DNA from: Pelomonas aquatica
GTDB taxonomy: Bacteria > Pseudomonadota > Gammaproteobacteria > Burkholderiales > Burkholderiaceae_C
Assembly (NCBI RefSeq): GCF_026712205.1
Contig: NZ_JAPPUW010000019.1
Span: 28,183 to 92,182 of the forward strand
Direction of reading: 5' to 3'
DNA: 64,000 nucleotides
Below the pieces are notes generated by a model. The model ran no database searches, was not told where the DNA came from, and was given only the letters and a program-made list of their open reading frames with translations. The number at the start of each line of letters is the position of its first letter. The stretch's first letter is position 1. Of the stretch, positions 46,080 through 54,627 are shown in pieces. A program made the position numbers and the translations under genes.

Positions 46080-47816
46080 TCAAGCCGCCACGGCGTCAGG
46101 GATGCGCAGGCGGCTGTAGGCCGTGCTCTCGGTTGCGGCGACGGGCACGATGTAGGGATCGATGGCGCGCTTGAAGCAGCTCATGCGGCCTTGGGCGTCC
46201 TTGTGGAGCTGCACATGCACGCGCCAGTCGGCGTCGTTGCGCTCGGGGTAGTCGACGCGCGCGTGGTAGAGCCCCCAGCGGCTCTCGGTGCGGAACAGCG
46301 AAGCCCGCGCGGCCATCTCGGCGCAGTCGCGGATGGCGTGCACCTCCAGGGCCCGCATCAGTTCGTGCGGATCGCGGGCCTGCAACTGATCGAGGTCCTC
46401 GCGGATGACCTCGAAGCGCTCCAGGCCGATCTCCATCTTCTTCGTGACCTTGGGCGGCTGCAGATAGTCGTTGACCATGCGGCGCAGCTTGAATTCGACC
46501 TGGCTGGGCGGCAGGCCGTTCTCCCTCAGCAGCGGAGCCTGCACGCGCGCGCGCTCGGCTTCCACCTGGCCGGCATCCACCGGCGCGAAGTCGTGCTCCG
46601 CGCAGAAGGCCGCGCTGCTCTCGCCGGCCAGCTTGCCATAGACGAAGGCGCCGAGCATGTAGTTGTGCGGCACGCAGGCCATGTCGCCAGCCGAGTGCAG
46701 GCCGGCCACCGTCGTCTGCGCGTGCTCGTTGACCCACACGCCCGAGGCCGAGTGGCCGCTGCACAGGCCGATCTCGGAGATGTGCATCTCGACCATGCGC
46801 TCGCGGTAGTCCGTGCCGCGGCCGGCGTGGAAGCGGCCGCGGCTGGGCCGCTCGTTGGTGTGCAGGATGGTCTCGATCTGGCTGATGGTTTCTTCCGCCA
46901 GGTGGTCCAGCTTCAGGAACACCGGGCCGTTGCCGCCCTGCAGCTCGCGATGGAACTCCCACATCATCTGGCCCGACCAGTAGTCGCACTCGATGAAGCG
47001 CTGGCCCTGCGCGTTGGTGGTGTAGCCGCCAAAGGGCCCTGTGACATAGGCACACGCTGGACCGTTGTAGTCCTTGATCAGCGGGTTGATCTGGAAGCAC
47101 TCGATGCCCGACAGCTCGGCGCCCGCGTGGAAGGCCATGGAGTAGCCGTCGCCCGCGTTGGTCGGGTTTTCGTAGGTGCCGAACAGGTAGCCGCTGGCCG
47201 GCAGGCCCAGGCGCCCCGCGGCACCGCAGCTCAGCACGACGGACTTGGCGCGGATGACGTGGAAGTCGGCCGTGCGGCAGTCGAAGGCCATGGCGCCGGC
47301 CACGACTCGACCATTCGGGCCTTCATGCGTCAGCAGCCGCGTGGCGATGAGGCGGTTGGTGATCTCGACGCGCGTGCGCTTGAGCTGGCGGTAGAGCACC
47401 TTCTTGATGTCGTGGCCCTCGGGCATGGGCAGCACATAGCTGCCCATGTGGTGGACCTTCTTGACGGCGTAGTCGCCCGTCTCGTCCTTCTCGAACTTGA
47501 CGCCCCAGCGGTCCAGCTCCTCCACCATCGCGTGGCTGTTGGCCGCATAGGCCATAACCGTCTTCTGGTTGACGATGCCGTCGTTGGCGATGGTGATCTC
47601 GCGCACGTACTGCTCGGGCGTCGCGTGGCCGGGCAGCACGGCGTTGTTGAGGCCGTCCATGCCCATGCTGATGGCGCCGCTGCGCTTGACGTTGGCCTTC
47701 TCCAGCAGCAGCACGCGCAAGGCGGGGTTGGCCTGCTTGGCCTTGACGGCCGCCATCGGGCCGGCGGTGCCGCCGCCGATGACGAGGACGTCGACTTCGG
47801 TTTCTATGGTGTTCAT
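46080..47816 (-). CDS. FAD-dependent reductase/dehydrogenase (fumarate reductase / AprA-like flavoprotein)
   Basis: The 578-residue flavoprotein begins with the FAD fold 'VDVLVIGGGTAGPMAAVKAK' and has the succinate dehydrogenase/AprA layout, including 'VVLSCGAAGRLGLPASGYLF', 'NPTNAGDGYSMAFHAGAELS' and the C-terminal helical domain 'RWGLYHARVDYPERNDADWR'. The middle 'AGLHSAGDMACVPHNYMLGA' is the second FAD-binding region. It lacks a membrane anchor. With the ferredoxin and the sulfonate-type importer it could oxidise or reduce an imported sulfur compound. The substrate is unknown. Confidence 0.9.
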   Translation of the reverse strand: MNTIETEVDVLVIGGGTAGPMAAVKAKQANPALRVLLLEKANVKRSGAISMGMDGLNNAVLPGHATPEQYVREITIANDGIVNQKTVMAYAANSHAMVEELDRWGVKFEKDETGDYAVKKVHHMGSYVLPMPEGHDIKKVLYRQLKRTRVEITNRLIATRLLTHEGPNGRVVAGAMAFDCRTADFHVIRAKSVVLSCGAAGRLGLPASGYLFGTYENPTNAGDGYSMAFHAGAELSGIECFQINPLIKDYNGPACAYVTGPFGGYTTNAQGQRFIECDYWSGQMMWEFHRELQGGNGPVFLKLDHLAEETISQIETILHTNERPSRGRFHAGRGTDYRERMVEMHISEIGLCSGHSASGVWVNEHAQTTVAGLHSAGDMACVPHNYMLGAFVYGKLAGESSAAFCAEHDFAPVDAGQVEAERARVQAPLLRENGLPPSQVEFKLRRMVNDYLQPPKVTKKMEIGLERFEVIREDLDQLQARDPHELMRALEVHAIRDCAEMAARASLFRTESRWGLYHARVDYPERNDADWRVHVQLHKDAQGRMSCFKRAIDPYIVPVAATESTAYSRLRIPDAVAA

Positions 47817-47828
47817 GGGGTTGCGTTG

Positions 47829-48569
47829 CTAGGCCCTGTGCAGGCGCAGCCGGTACTGGAATTGGTCCGGCCTGCAATACAGGTGCTCGTAGTCGATGGG
47901 GCGTCCGTCGCGGTCGTGCGTCAGTCGTTCGATATGCAGCACCGGCGTGCCGGGGTCGATGTCCAGGTGGGCTGCGATGTCGGCCGCCGCCGGAACGGCG
48001 TCGATGGCCAGGTCGGCATGGCCGAGCGGTGTTGCGAGGTCGGTTTCCAGCATCGCGAAGATGTCGCGGGTGGCGAGGTCGTCACGTCGGATGCGCGAGC
48101 CCAGCGATTGAGGCAGCCAGGTGAAATCAACCGAAACCGGCCGCCGATCCAGGTAGCGCACGCGTTGGATGGCGGTGACCGGCACCCCGCGAGCCAGCGC
48201 CAGCGCTTGGGCCACGGCGGCGCTGGCTGGCTCCGACCGCAGTTGGAGCAACTGGTTGAACGTCTCATGGCCGCTGGCGTTCATCGCCTCGGCAAAACCC
48301 TGCAACTGGGCCAAGTCCTGAAACGGCTTGGGCGTGGCGACGAAGGACCCCTTGCCGGCCACCTTGAAGATCATGCAGGCGCTTTGCAGGTCGCCCAGGG
48401 CCTGCCGCACCGTGATGCGGCTGACGCCGTATTGCGCCATCAGCTCGCTCTCTGAAGGCACACGGTCGTTGGGTTGCAGGACACCACGGACGATGCGCTC
48501 GCGAAGGTCTTCGCGAATGCGGCCGTGCAGGGTTTGTTGTGGCGGTGGGGGGTGTAGGCTGCCGTTCAT
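47829..48569 (-). CDS. GntR-family regulator, HutC subfamily (UTRA domain)
   Basis: The 246-residue repressor has the GntR winged helix (about 12-77, 'VPSESELMAQYGVSRITVRQ') and a UTRA ligand domain ('VPVTAIQRVRYLDRRPVSVD', 'PVLHIERLTHDRDGRPIDYE'). It is first in the flavoprotein/ABC operon, 12 bases before the flavoprotein gene. A 20-base palindrome just upstream of its start is a candidate operator, so it probably controls its own operon in response to the imported compound. Confidence 0.93.
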   Translation of the reverse strand: MNGSLHPPPPQQTLHGRIREDLRERIVRGVLQPNDRVPSESELMAQYGVSRITVRQALGDLQSACMIFKVAGKGSFVATPKPFQDLAQLQGFAEAMNASGHETFNQLLQLRSEPASAAVAQALALARGVPVTAIQRVRYLDRRPVSVDFTWLPQSLGSRIRRDDLATRDIFAMLETDLATPLGHADLAIDAVPAAADIAAHLDIDPGTPVLHIERLTHDRDGRPIDYEHLYCRPDQFQYRLRLHRA

Positions 48570-48581
48570 CTCGACTGCTGC

Positions 48582-48601
48582 GCACCTGTCATGTCAGGTG
48601 C
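48582..48601. promoter_or_regulatory. candidate GntR operator (20-bp palindrome)
   Basis: GCACCTGTCATGTCAGGTGC is symmetric at 18 of 20 positions and ends 12 bases before the GntR start codon. Its size and place fit an autoregulatory operator of a HutC-type repressor. Binding is inferred. Confidence 0.55.
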
Positions 48602-48734
48602 CAACGACCGCGACTCTAGGAAGGGCAGCCTCCAGCGAGAACGAAGGAAATCGGCCAAGCAAACATGCATGCCGCATATGGGGGGTCAACGTCGTTCCCC
48701 CCGGAGGGCCGGTGGCGGAGGCGCCCTTGGTGCA

Positions 48735-48861
48735 TCTAACTGGTGTCGTGAGTTAGAAGTTCGCAAACGAAACCGCTCGATGCTGGCGAGGATGTCGTCG
48801 GCGGACTTGGTCCAGGAGAACGGTTTGGGGTTGGCGTTGTTGAGTTCGAGGTAGCGGTGAC
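48735..48861 (-). pseudogene. 3' remnant of an IS630-family transposase
   Basis: The reverse strand encodes 'RYLELNNANPKPFSWTKSAD' and 'DILASIERFRLRTSNS', the C-terminal end of a different IS630-family transposase. The end of the element is marked by TCTAACT (48735-48741) facing AGTTAGA (48751-48757). No other part of the element remains. It lies between the GntR regulator and the cystathionine gamma-synthase/lyase gene. The rest of 48602-48900 holds no gene that I can support. Confidence 0.75.
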
Positions 48862-48900
48862 CAGATCTACGCGCCCGGCGCGAGGTAAGCCGGACTCAAC

Positions 48901-48929
48901 ATAGAAACGCGGCCCGTGGACGGGTCGCG
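48901..48929 (-). terminator. Rho-independent terminator of the cbs operon
   Basis: On the reverse strand CGCG-a-CCCG, loop tcca, CGGG-c-CGCG (48908-48929) forms a strong hairpin, followed by TTTCTAT. It begins ten bases after the stop of the cystathionine gamma-synthase/lyase gene. Confidence 0.75.
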
Positions 48930-48939
48930 CGTGTTGCCT

Positions 48940-50112
48940 TCAGATGGCCGCGAGCCCCTGGGCGAGGTCGTGGCGCAGATCGGCCACATCCTCGATGCCG
49001 ACCGACAGGCGCACGAATGCATCGGTGATGCCCAGCCGGGCGCGGTGCTCGGCCGGAATGGAGGCATGCGTCATCAAGGCCGGCAGGGAGATCAGGCTCT
49101 CCACGCCGCCCAGGCTTTCCGCCAGCGTGAACAACTGCACCCGCTCCAGGAAACGGCGTGCGCCGGCCAGGTCCGCCTTCAGCGCCACGCTGATCATGCC
49201 GCCACCGCCGCGCATCTGCGCCTGGGCCAGCGCATGCTGCGGATGGCTCGGCAAGCCGGGGTAGAGCACCCGTTCGACCTGGGGCTGCTCGCTCAGCCAG
49301 GCGGCCAGCTCGGCCGCACTGGCGTTGTGCCGTTCCAGGCGCAGGGCCAGCGTCTTGAGGCCGCGAAGGGCCAGAAAGCTGTCGAAAGGGCTGGCCACGG
49401 AGCCGATGGCGTTGTGCAGGAAGGTGAGCTGCTCACGCAGCGCCGCCTGGCGCGGCTCGCCGCCCGCGATGGCCACGCCGCCGATGACGTCGCTGTGGCC
49501 GTTGAGGTACTTCGTGGCCGAATGCACGACCAGGTCGAACCCCAGCGCCAGCGGCCGCTGCGCCCAGGGGCTGGCGAAGGTGTTGTCGGCGACCGCCAGC
49601 GCACCGTGCTCGCGCGCAATGCGGGCGACGGCGGCGAGGTCGGTCAGGCGCAGCAGCGGGTTGCTGGGCGTCTCGATCCAGATCAGCCGCGTGTCGGGCT
49701 GCAGCGCGGCGCGCACCGCAGCCGGGTCGCGGCTGTCGACGTAGCTCACGCGCAGGCCGGCGCTGTGCTTGCGCACGCGCTCGAAGAGGCGGTAGCTGCC
49801 ACCGTAGAGGTCGTCGCCTGCGACGATGTGCGAGTTCGCGGGCAGCGTGTCCAGCACGGTGGCCATGGCCGCGAGGCCCGACGAGAAGGCGTAGGCCTGG
49901 GCGCCTTCCTCCAGGTCGGCGACGGCGCGCTCCCAGGCCTGGCGGGTGGGGTTGTGGGTGCGGCCATATTCGTAGCCCGTATGCTCACCCGGGCTCTTCT
50001 GGCGGTAGGTGGAGCTGACGGAGATGGCGGGCATCACCGCCCCAGTGACGGGGTCGGGCTGCTGCCCGGCGTGGATGATGCGGGTGTCGAAGGCCAGTTT
50101 TTCGGCGCTCAT
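48940..50112 (-). CDS. metB: cystathionine gamma-synthase / gamma-lyase family enzyme
   Basis: The 390-residue PLP enzyme of the Cys/Met family has the PLP lysine in 'DLVVHSATKYLNGHSDVIGG', the substrate arginine region 'YEYGRTHNPTRQAWERAVAD' and 'GGVESLISLPALMTHASIPA'. It either makes cystathionine from an activated homoserine or splits it to cysteine. The gene next to it encodes a beta-synthase, which favours the lyase direction (reverse trans-sulfuration). The two are coupled by ATGA. Confidence 0.92.
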   Translation of the reverse strand: MSAEKLAFDTRIIHAGQQPDPVTGAVMPAISVSSTYRQKSPGEHTGYEYGRTHNPTRQAWERAVADLEEGAQAYAFSSGLAAMATVLDTLPANSHIVAGDDLYGGSYRLFERVRKHSAGLRVSYVDSRDPAAVRAALQPDTRLIWIETPSNPLLRLTDLAAVARIAREHGALAVADNTFASPWAQRPLALGFDLVVHSATKYLNGHSDVIGGVAIAGGEPRQAALREQLTFLHNAIGSVASPFDSFLALRGLKTLALRLERHNASAAELAAWLSEQPQVERVLYPGLPSHPQHALAQAQMRGGGGMISVALKADLAGARRFLERVQLFTLAESLGGVESLISLPALMTHASIPAEHRARLGITDAFVRLSVGIEDVADLRHDLAQGLAAI

Positions 50113-51497
50113 TGGGCGAGTTCCTTGCGCAGATGGTTGATGAGGTCCACACGGGTGACGAGGCCGTGGAAGCCGGCGTCGTCCGCGATGACGGCCACCA
50201 GGCCGCGGCGCAACTGCTCGGCCAGTTCGGTGAGCGATGCCGCCGGGGCCAGCGTGATGACATTCCGGCTCATCGCCACCTCGACGGGCGTGGTGAAGGC
50301 GGTGGCGTCTGCGTGCAGGCGCGCCAGCACGTCGGATTCGTCCAGCAAACCGACGAGGCGCCCCTCGGCCAGCACCGGCAGCTGCGACACGTCGGCCTGG
50401 CGCATGCGGGCGAAGGCCGTCTTCAAGGTATCGGTGGGCGCGACGCTGACGACACCGCCGCTGGCCGCGGGCCGGGCGATGAGGTCGCGCAGGTCGCCGG
50501 CGCGGGGGCGGGTCAGCAGGCCCTGCTCGAACATCCAGTGGTCGTTGTAGACCTTGGACAGGTAGCGTGTGCCGGTGTCGCAGACGAAGGTCACGACGCG
50601 CTTCGGCGCGGTCTGTGCGCGGCAGTAGCGCAGTGCGGCCGCCAGCAGCGTGCCGGTGGACGAGCCGGCGAGGATGCCTTCGGCGCGGTAGAGCTCGCGC
50701 GCGGTGGCGAAGCTCTCAGCATCGGGGATGCTGTAGGCGGTCCGCACGGGCTTCAGGTCGACGATGGGCGGGATGAAGTCTTCGCCGATGCCCTCGACGG
50801 CCCAGGAGCCGGCGTCGCCGAAGCGGCCGGTGTCGATGTAGTCCTTGAGGATGGAGCCCACCGGGTCGGCCAGCACCATCTCGATGCCCGGGCGCACACG
50901 CTGGAAGTAGCGCGACAGGCCGGTGATGGTGCCGCCCGAGCCCACGCCGCAGACGATGGCGTCCACGTCATGGCCCATCTGCTGCCAGATCTCCGGGGCG
51001 GTGGTGGTCTCGTGCGCCAGCGGGTTGGCGGGGTTGTTGAACTGGTCGGCATACCAGGCCCCGGGGATCTCGCGCACCAGGCGGGCGGCCACCTCCTGGT
51101 AGTAGTCGGGGTGGCCCTTGCCGATGTCGGAGCGGGTCAGGTGCACCTGCGCGCCCAGCGCCTTGAGCTGCAGCACCTTCTCGGCCGACATCTTGTCGGG
51201 CACGACCAGCGCCACCTGGTAGCCCTTGGCACGCGCCACGAGGGCCAGCCCCAGGCCGGTGTTGCCAGCCGTGGCCTCGACCACCGTGCCGCCGGGCTTG
51301 AGCAGGCCCTCGCGCTCGGCGGTTTCGATCATGGCCAGGCCGATGCGGTCCTTGATGGATCCGCCAGGGTTCTGGGATTCGAGCTTGAGGAAGAGCTGGC
51401 AGGGGCCGGTGTCCAGGCGCTGCACGGGCAGCAGCGGCGTGTTGCCGATGAGGTCCAGCACGGCCGGCCGGGCCTCCAGCGGGGGGCGAGCAGTCAT
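50109..51497 (-). CDS. cbs: cystathionine beta-synthase / cysteine synthase with CBS domains
   Basis: The 462-residue protein has a type II PLP catalytic domain (about 1-320; PLP Lys in 'NPGGSIKDRIG', 'EATAGNTGLGLALVARAKGY', 'VCGVGSGGTITGLSRYF') and a C-terminal pair of CBS domains (about 340-460, 'QLPVLAEGRLVGLLDESDVL'). There is no N-terminal heme domain. It condenses serine or O-acetylserine with homocysteine or sulfide. The start is ATG 51497. It overlaps the cystathionine gamma-lyase-type gene downstream. Confidence 0.92.
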   Translation of the reverse strand: MTARPPLEARPAVLDLIGNTPLLPVQRLDTGPCQLFLKLESQNPGGSIKDRIGLAMIETAEREGLLKPGGTVVEATAGNTGLGLALVARAKGYQVALVVPDKMSAEKVLQLKALGAQVHLTRSDIGKGHPDYYQEVAARLVREIPGAWYADQFNNPANPLAHETTTAPEIWQQMGHDVDAIVCGVGSGGTITGLSRYFQRVRPGIEMVLADPVGSILKDYIDTGRFGDAGSWAVEGIGEDFIPPIVDLKPVRTAYSIPDAESFATARELYRAEGILAGSSTGTLLAAALRYCRAQTAPKRVVTFVCDTGTRYLSKVYNDHWMFEQGLLTRPRAGDLRDLIARPAASGGVVSVAPTDTLKTAFARMRQADVSQLPVLAEGRLVGLLDESDVLARLHADATAFTTPVEVAMSRNVITLAPAASLTELAEQLRRGLVAVIADDAGFHGLVTRVDLINHLRKELAQ

Positions 51498-51507
51498 GAA
51501 AGCAATG

Positions 51508-51528
51508 GGCCCGCAGCGAGCGGGCCCG
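51508..51528. repeat. perfect GC hairpin upstream of cbs
   Basis: GGGCCCGC-AGCGA-GCGGGCCC is an exact eight-base hairpin 11 bases before the cbs start codon. On the cbs strand it lies in the leader and could affect translation. There is no T-run, so it is not a classical terminator. Confidence 0.5.
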
Positions 51529-51570
51529 AGTCTTGAGGCCTCGCAGGATACGAAGCGAAGCTTCGCGGGG

Positions 51571-51646
51571 CAACGACGCATTGCGCATGAGCTTGTGCGG
51601 ATTTCGCGCGCGGGCAGTGCGCAAGCTCATGCGGAATCCGTCGTTG
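51571..51646. repeat. long imperfect inverted repeat between cbs and the cystine-type importer
   Basis: The arms 51571-51599 and 51618-51646 (29 bases each) match at about 25 positions. They share CAACGACG at the outer end and GCATGAGCTTG further in, with an 18-base GC-rich spacer. The size resembles a palindromic repeat or small MITE. It lies in the divergent region between cbs (leftward) and the importer (rightward). Confidence 0.65.
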
Positions 51647-51725
51647 GCGGCCGCTTATGCAGTTCCTAGAGTGCAAGGTCTCGGCACACCGCCGTGCTTC
51701 CATTTCTCACAAGGACCCGTCCCCC

Positions 51726-52568
51726 ATGCAGCGCAACCGCCACCGTCTGACCCACTCCCTGGCCGCCCTGGGCCTGAGCCTGCTGGCCCTGCAGGCCGCC
51801 CATGCCGACCAGCTCGACGACATCAAGAAGAAGGGCGTGCTCGTCGTCGGGGTGCTGGGCACCGACGAGCCCAACAGCTACATCGACGCCAAGACGCGCG
51901 AGATCATCGGCTATGAGGTCGATCTTGCCCGCGCCATCGCGGCCAAGCTCGGCGTGAAGCTGCAGATCAAGCAGCTCGCCGTGGCGGCCCGCATCCCCGA
52001 GCTGCAGCAGGGCCATGTGGACCTGCTGGCCGCCTCGCTCACGCACAACAAGGAGCGCGAGGCGGTCATCGACTTCTCGCTGACCACGTTCGTCACGGGA
52101 CAGAAGGTGCTGGTGAAGGCCGACAGCGGCATCCAGAACCTGCAGCAGCTCACCGGCAAGAAGGTGGTCACCATCAAGGGCGGCACGCAGGAGCCCAACA
52201 TCCGCAAGGCCGTGCCCAACGTCGACGTGGTGACCTTCGAGACCGGGCCGCAGGCCTTCCAGGCGCTGCAGCAGGGCAAGGGCGCGGCATTCGTCAACGA
52301 CGAGGTGTCGCTGCTGGACCAGCATGCCAAGCTCGGCGCCGGCAAGGACAAGTACCGCATCCTGGAGCAGAACATCAGCATCGAGCCCCTGGCCATCGGC
52401 ATCCGCAAGGGCGAGAAGCGCCTGAAGTCCGAGGTCGATGGCGCGCTGGCCGGCCTGGAGAAGAGCGGCGAAGCCGACAAGCTCTTCCTGAAGTGGTACG
52501 GCCCCGAGACGCGCCTGCAGTTCCCCAAGCGCACGTTCAAGATCGACAGCGACAAGGTGGAGAGCTGA
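51726..52568 (+). CDS. amino acid ABC transporter binding protein (cystine/polar amino acid type)
   Basis: The 280-residue protein has a signal peptide (MQRNRHRLTHSLAALGLSLL, cut after HA near residue 30) and the SBP_bac_3 fold: 'KGVLVVGVLGTDEPNSYIDA', 'IIGYEVDLARAIAAKLGVKL' and 'GKKVVTIKGGTQEPNIRKAV'. Cystine or another polar amino acid is likely from the sulfur-gene surroundings. ATG 51726 follows a short purine run. Confidence 0.9.
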   Translation: MQRNRHRLTHSLAALGLSLLALQAAHADQLDDIKKKGVLVVGVLGTDEPNSYIDAKTREIIGYEVDLARAIAAKLGVKLQIKQLAVAARIPELQQGHVDLLAASLTHNKEREAVIDFSLTTFVTGQKVLVKADSGIQNLQQLTGKKVVTIKGGTQEPNIRKAVPNVDVVTFETGPQAFQALQQGKGAAFVNDEVSLLDQHAKLGAGKDKYRILEQNISIEPLAIGIRKGEKRLKSEVDGALAGLEKSGEADKLFLKWYGPETRLQFPKRTFKIDSDKVES

Positions 52569-52648
52569 TCCGCTCGCTGACCTGATCCGATCGCAGCCGC
52601 CGGCCTCACGAGGGACGGCGGCTGTCTTGCTTGTGGAGCGCCCCATCC

Positions 52649-53350
52649 ATGCCCGAACTTTCCTTCGCGCCGCTGCTGCAGGGCGACTACCTTGCCTGGC
52701 TGCTCGCCGGGCTGCAGTTGTCGCTGCTGCTGACCGGCCTCACGCTCACGACGGCGCTGCCGCTGGCCATCGTCATCGCGCTGCTGCGCATCTCGCCGCT
52801 TCGGCCGCTACAGCTCGTGGGTGAAGCCTATGTGGAAGCCGTGCGCTGCGTGCCGCTGCTGGTGCACATGTTGTTCTGGTACTTCGGCGTGCCCGAGCTG
52901 CTGCCCGATGGCATCAAGGAAACCGTCTATGCCGGCCACATCGAGGTCGTCAGCGCCTGGGCGGCGCTCACGCTCTACACGGCGGCCTACATGTCGGAAG
53001 ACATCCGCTCCGGCGTACGCGCCGTGCCGGGCGCGCAGCTGAGCGCTGCCATGGCGCTGGGCTTCAGCTACCTCGCGGCCATGCGGCTCGTCGTGCTGCC
53101 CCAGGCGCTGCGGATCACGTTTCCGCCGCTGCTGTCGCAGACGCTCAACCTCTGGAAGAACACCAGCATCGCTACCGTCATCGGCACGGCCGAGCTGATG
53201 TACCAGGCCCAGCGGGTCGAGTCGGCCACCTTCCGCGGCTTTGAGACCTTTGCGCTGGTGACGGCGGCCTACCTGTCGGTGTCGCTGCTGCTGACGGCGC
53301 TGGCCCAGTGGGCGCAGGCGCGGCTGTCGCCGAACGGGGCGCGACGATGA
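52649..53350 (+). CDS. amino acid ABC transporter permease 1
   Basis: The 233-residue permease has about five helices and the HisM-type EAA loop 'AAMALGFSYLAAMRLVVLPQ', after the hallmark 'AYVEAVRCVPLLVHMLFWYF'. ATG 52649 is used; a TTG 18 bases earlier is possible. It overlaps the second permease by ATGA. Confidence 0.91.
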   Translation: MPELSFAPLLQGDYLAWLLAGLQLSLLLTGLTLTTALPLAIVIALLRISPLRPLQLVGEAYVEAVRCVPLLVHMLFWYFGVPELLPDGIKETVYAGHIEVVSAWAALTLYTAAYMSEDIRSGVRAVPGAQLSAAMALGFSYLAAMRLVVLPQALRITFPPLLSQTLNLWKNTSIATVIGTAELMYQAQRVESATFRGFETFALVTAAYLSVSLLLTALAQWAQARLSPNGARR

Positions 53351-54030
53351 GTGAATTGATCGATACCTACGGGGTCTACTTCCTCGTCGGCCAGTACCCG
53401 CACGGCCCGCTGGGCGGCCTGGTGCTCACGGTGCTGCTGGCCACCCTGGGCCTGGTGCTGGCACTGCCGCTGGGTGTGGCGCTGGGCGTGGCGCGCTTCA
53501 GTCCACGGGCCTGGCTGCGGCGGCCGGTCACGGCCTGGGTCTGGGTCATCCGCGGCACGCCGCTGCTCATGGTGGTGTTCTGGGCCTACTTCTTCCTGCC
53601 GGTGGTCACGGGCCACAAGACGGACCAGTTCAGCACCATGCTGATCGCGCTGGTGGTGTTCGATGCGGCCTACCTTGCGGAGATCGTGCACGCGGGCCTG
53701 CAGGCGCTGCCGCGCGGGCAGCTGAGCGCGGCGTTGTCGCTCGGCATGACCCGATCGCAGGCCTTGCGGCTGGTGCTGCTGCCGCAGGCCACCCGCCACA
53801 TGCTGCCCTCGCTGGTGAACCAGTTTGTCGCCACCATCAAGGAGACCTCGCTGGGCACCATCATCGGGCTGTCGGAGCTGAGTTACATCGCCAACCAGAT
53901 CAACGCCCAGGTGCTGGTGAAGCCGGTCGAGGTCTACCTGACGCTCGCCGGCAGTTACTTCGTGATGTGCTACGGCCTGACGCTGCTGGGTCGGCTCGCC
54001 GAGCGCCGGTTGGCGACTCGGCCTGCGTGA
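53347..54030 (+). CDS. amino acid ABC transporter permease 2
   Basis: The 227-residue permease has the motifs 'VWVIRGTPLLMVVFWAYFFL' and 'AALSLGMTRSQALRLVLLPQ'. It pairs with permease 1. No ATPase gene follows. The next sequence is gene debris on the other strand, so the transporter must borrow an ATPase encoded elsewhere. Confidence 0.91.
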   Translation: MSELIDTYGVYFLVGQYPHGPLGGLVLTVLLATLGLVLALPLGVALGVARFSPRAWLRRPVTAWVWVIRGTPLLMVVFWAYFFLPVVTGHKTDQFSTMLIALVVFDAAYLAEIVHAGLQALPRGQLSAALSLGMTRSQALRLVLLPQATRHMLPSLVNQFVATIKETSLGTIIGLSELSYIANQINAQVLVKPVEVYLTLAGSYFVMCYGLTLLGRLAERRLATRPA

Positions 54031-54167
54031 AGGGCTAGGCGCTTCTCAATGCGCCGATCCCAGCGCATGTCTCTTCAACTTGATGGTCAGGTCGCCACGG
54101 CCGAGGCGAGCGGCCTGACAGGCGGCCAGCCCGCGCACGCCGTGGCCGCCCAGCGCCGTGACCGGCG

Positions 54168-54627
54168 TCACCAGGTCCATGCGTAGCTCACGCCCAACAG
54201 GGTTTCCATCCGGCGCACGCTGGACTCTCCGCCACCCAGCCCCGTCGGGGGTGCTCCGGGCGGGATGCTCTGTCGCCCTTGCACGGTTTTTTGCGGCGCC
54301 AGGGCCACGTAGGTGCTGAGTTCGCCGTGCGGGTTCAATGCCCAGGTGGCGCCGGCCGTCAGGTGGTTTTACACGACGCCGGGGGCGAGGATATTGAAGA
54401 AAGTCTCCGACGCCGGCACGGGCTGGCCGGCACCTGCGCCGGTGTTGGCCGGGTTGGTGGCGGGCGCAAGGGCGTTCGGTCGACAGCGCGATGCCGGTGC
54501 CTCCCTGACCCAGCGATTGCACGCCATAGCCGTGCGAAAAATAGCCATTGGTTGCCATCGCGGCGCCGGGCAGCAGCAGCGTGGGCAGGGTGAAGGCGAC
54601 GAGGCGAGGGCTCAATCGCATGCTCAT
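54168..54627 (-). pseudogene. OmpP1/FadL-type outer membrane protein remnant
   Basis: From ATG 54627 the reverse strand encodes a signal peptide and 'ATNGYFSHGYGVQSLGQGG', the FadL/OmpP1 start. The frame then shifts near 54475 to 'NALAPATNPANTGAGAGQPV' and stops at about 54370. A third piece reads 'LTAGATWALNPHGELSTYVA' and 'METLLGVSYAWTW', the last barrel strands, ending at 54168. The normal protein is over 400 residues, so most of the barrel is deleted. A further 120 bases (54046-54167) read 'GRGDLTIKLKRHALGSAH' in one frame, which I cannot assign. Confidence 0.75.

Noticed and set aside
51494..51703. 69-codon reverse frame in the cbs/importer gap
   Set aside because: It is formed by the inverted repeat and has repeat-derived, Arg/His/Ser-rich sequence; not a gene.
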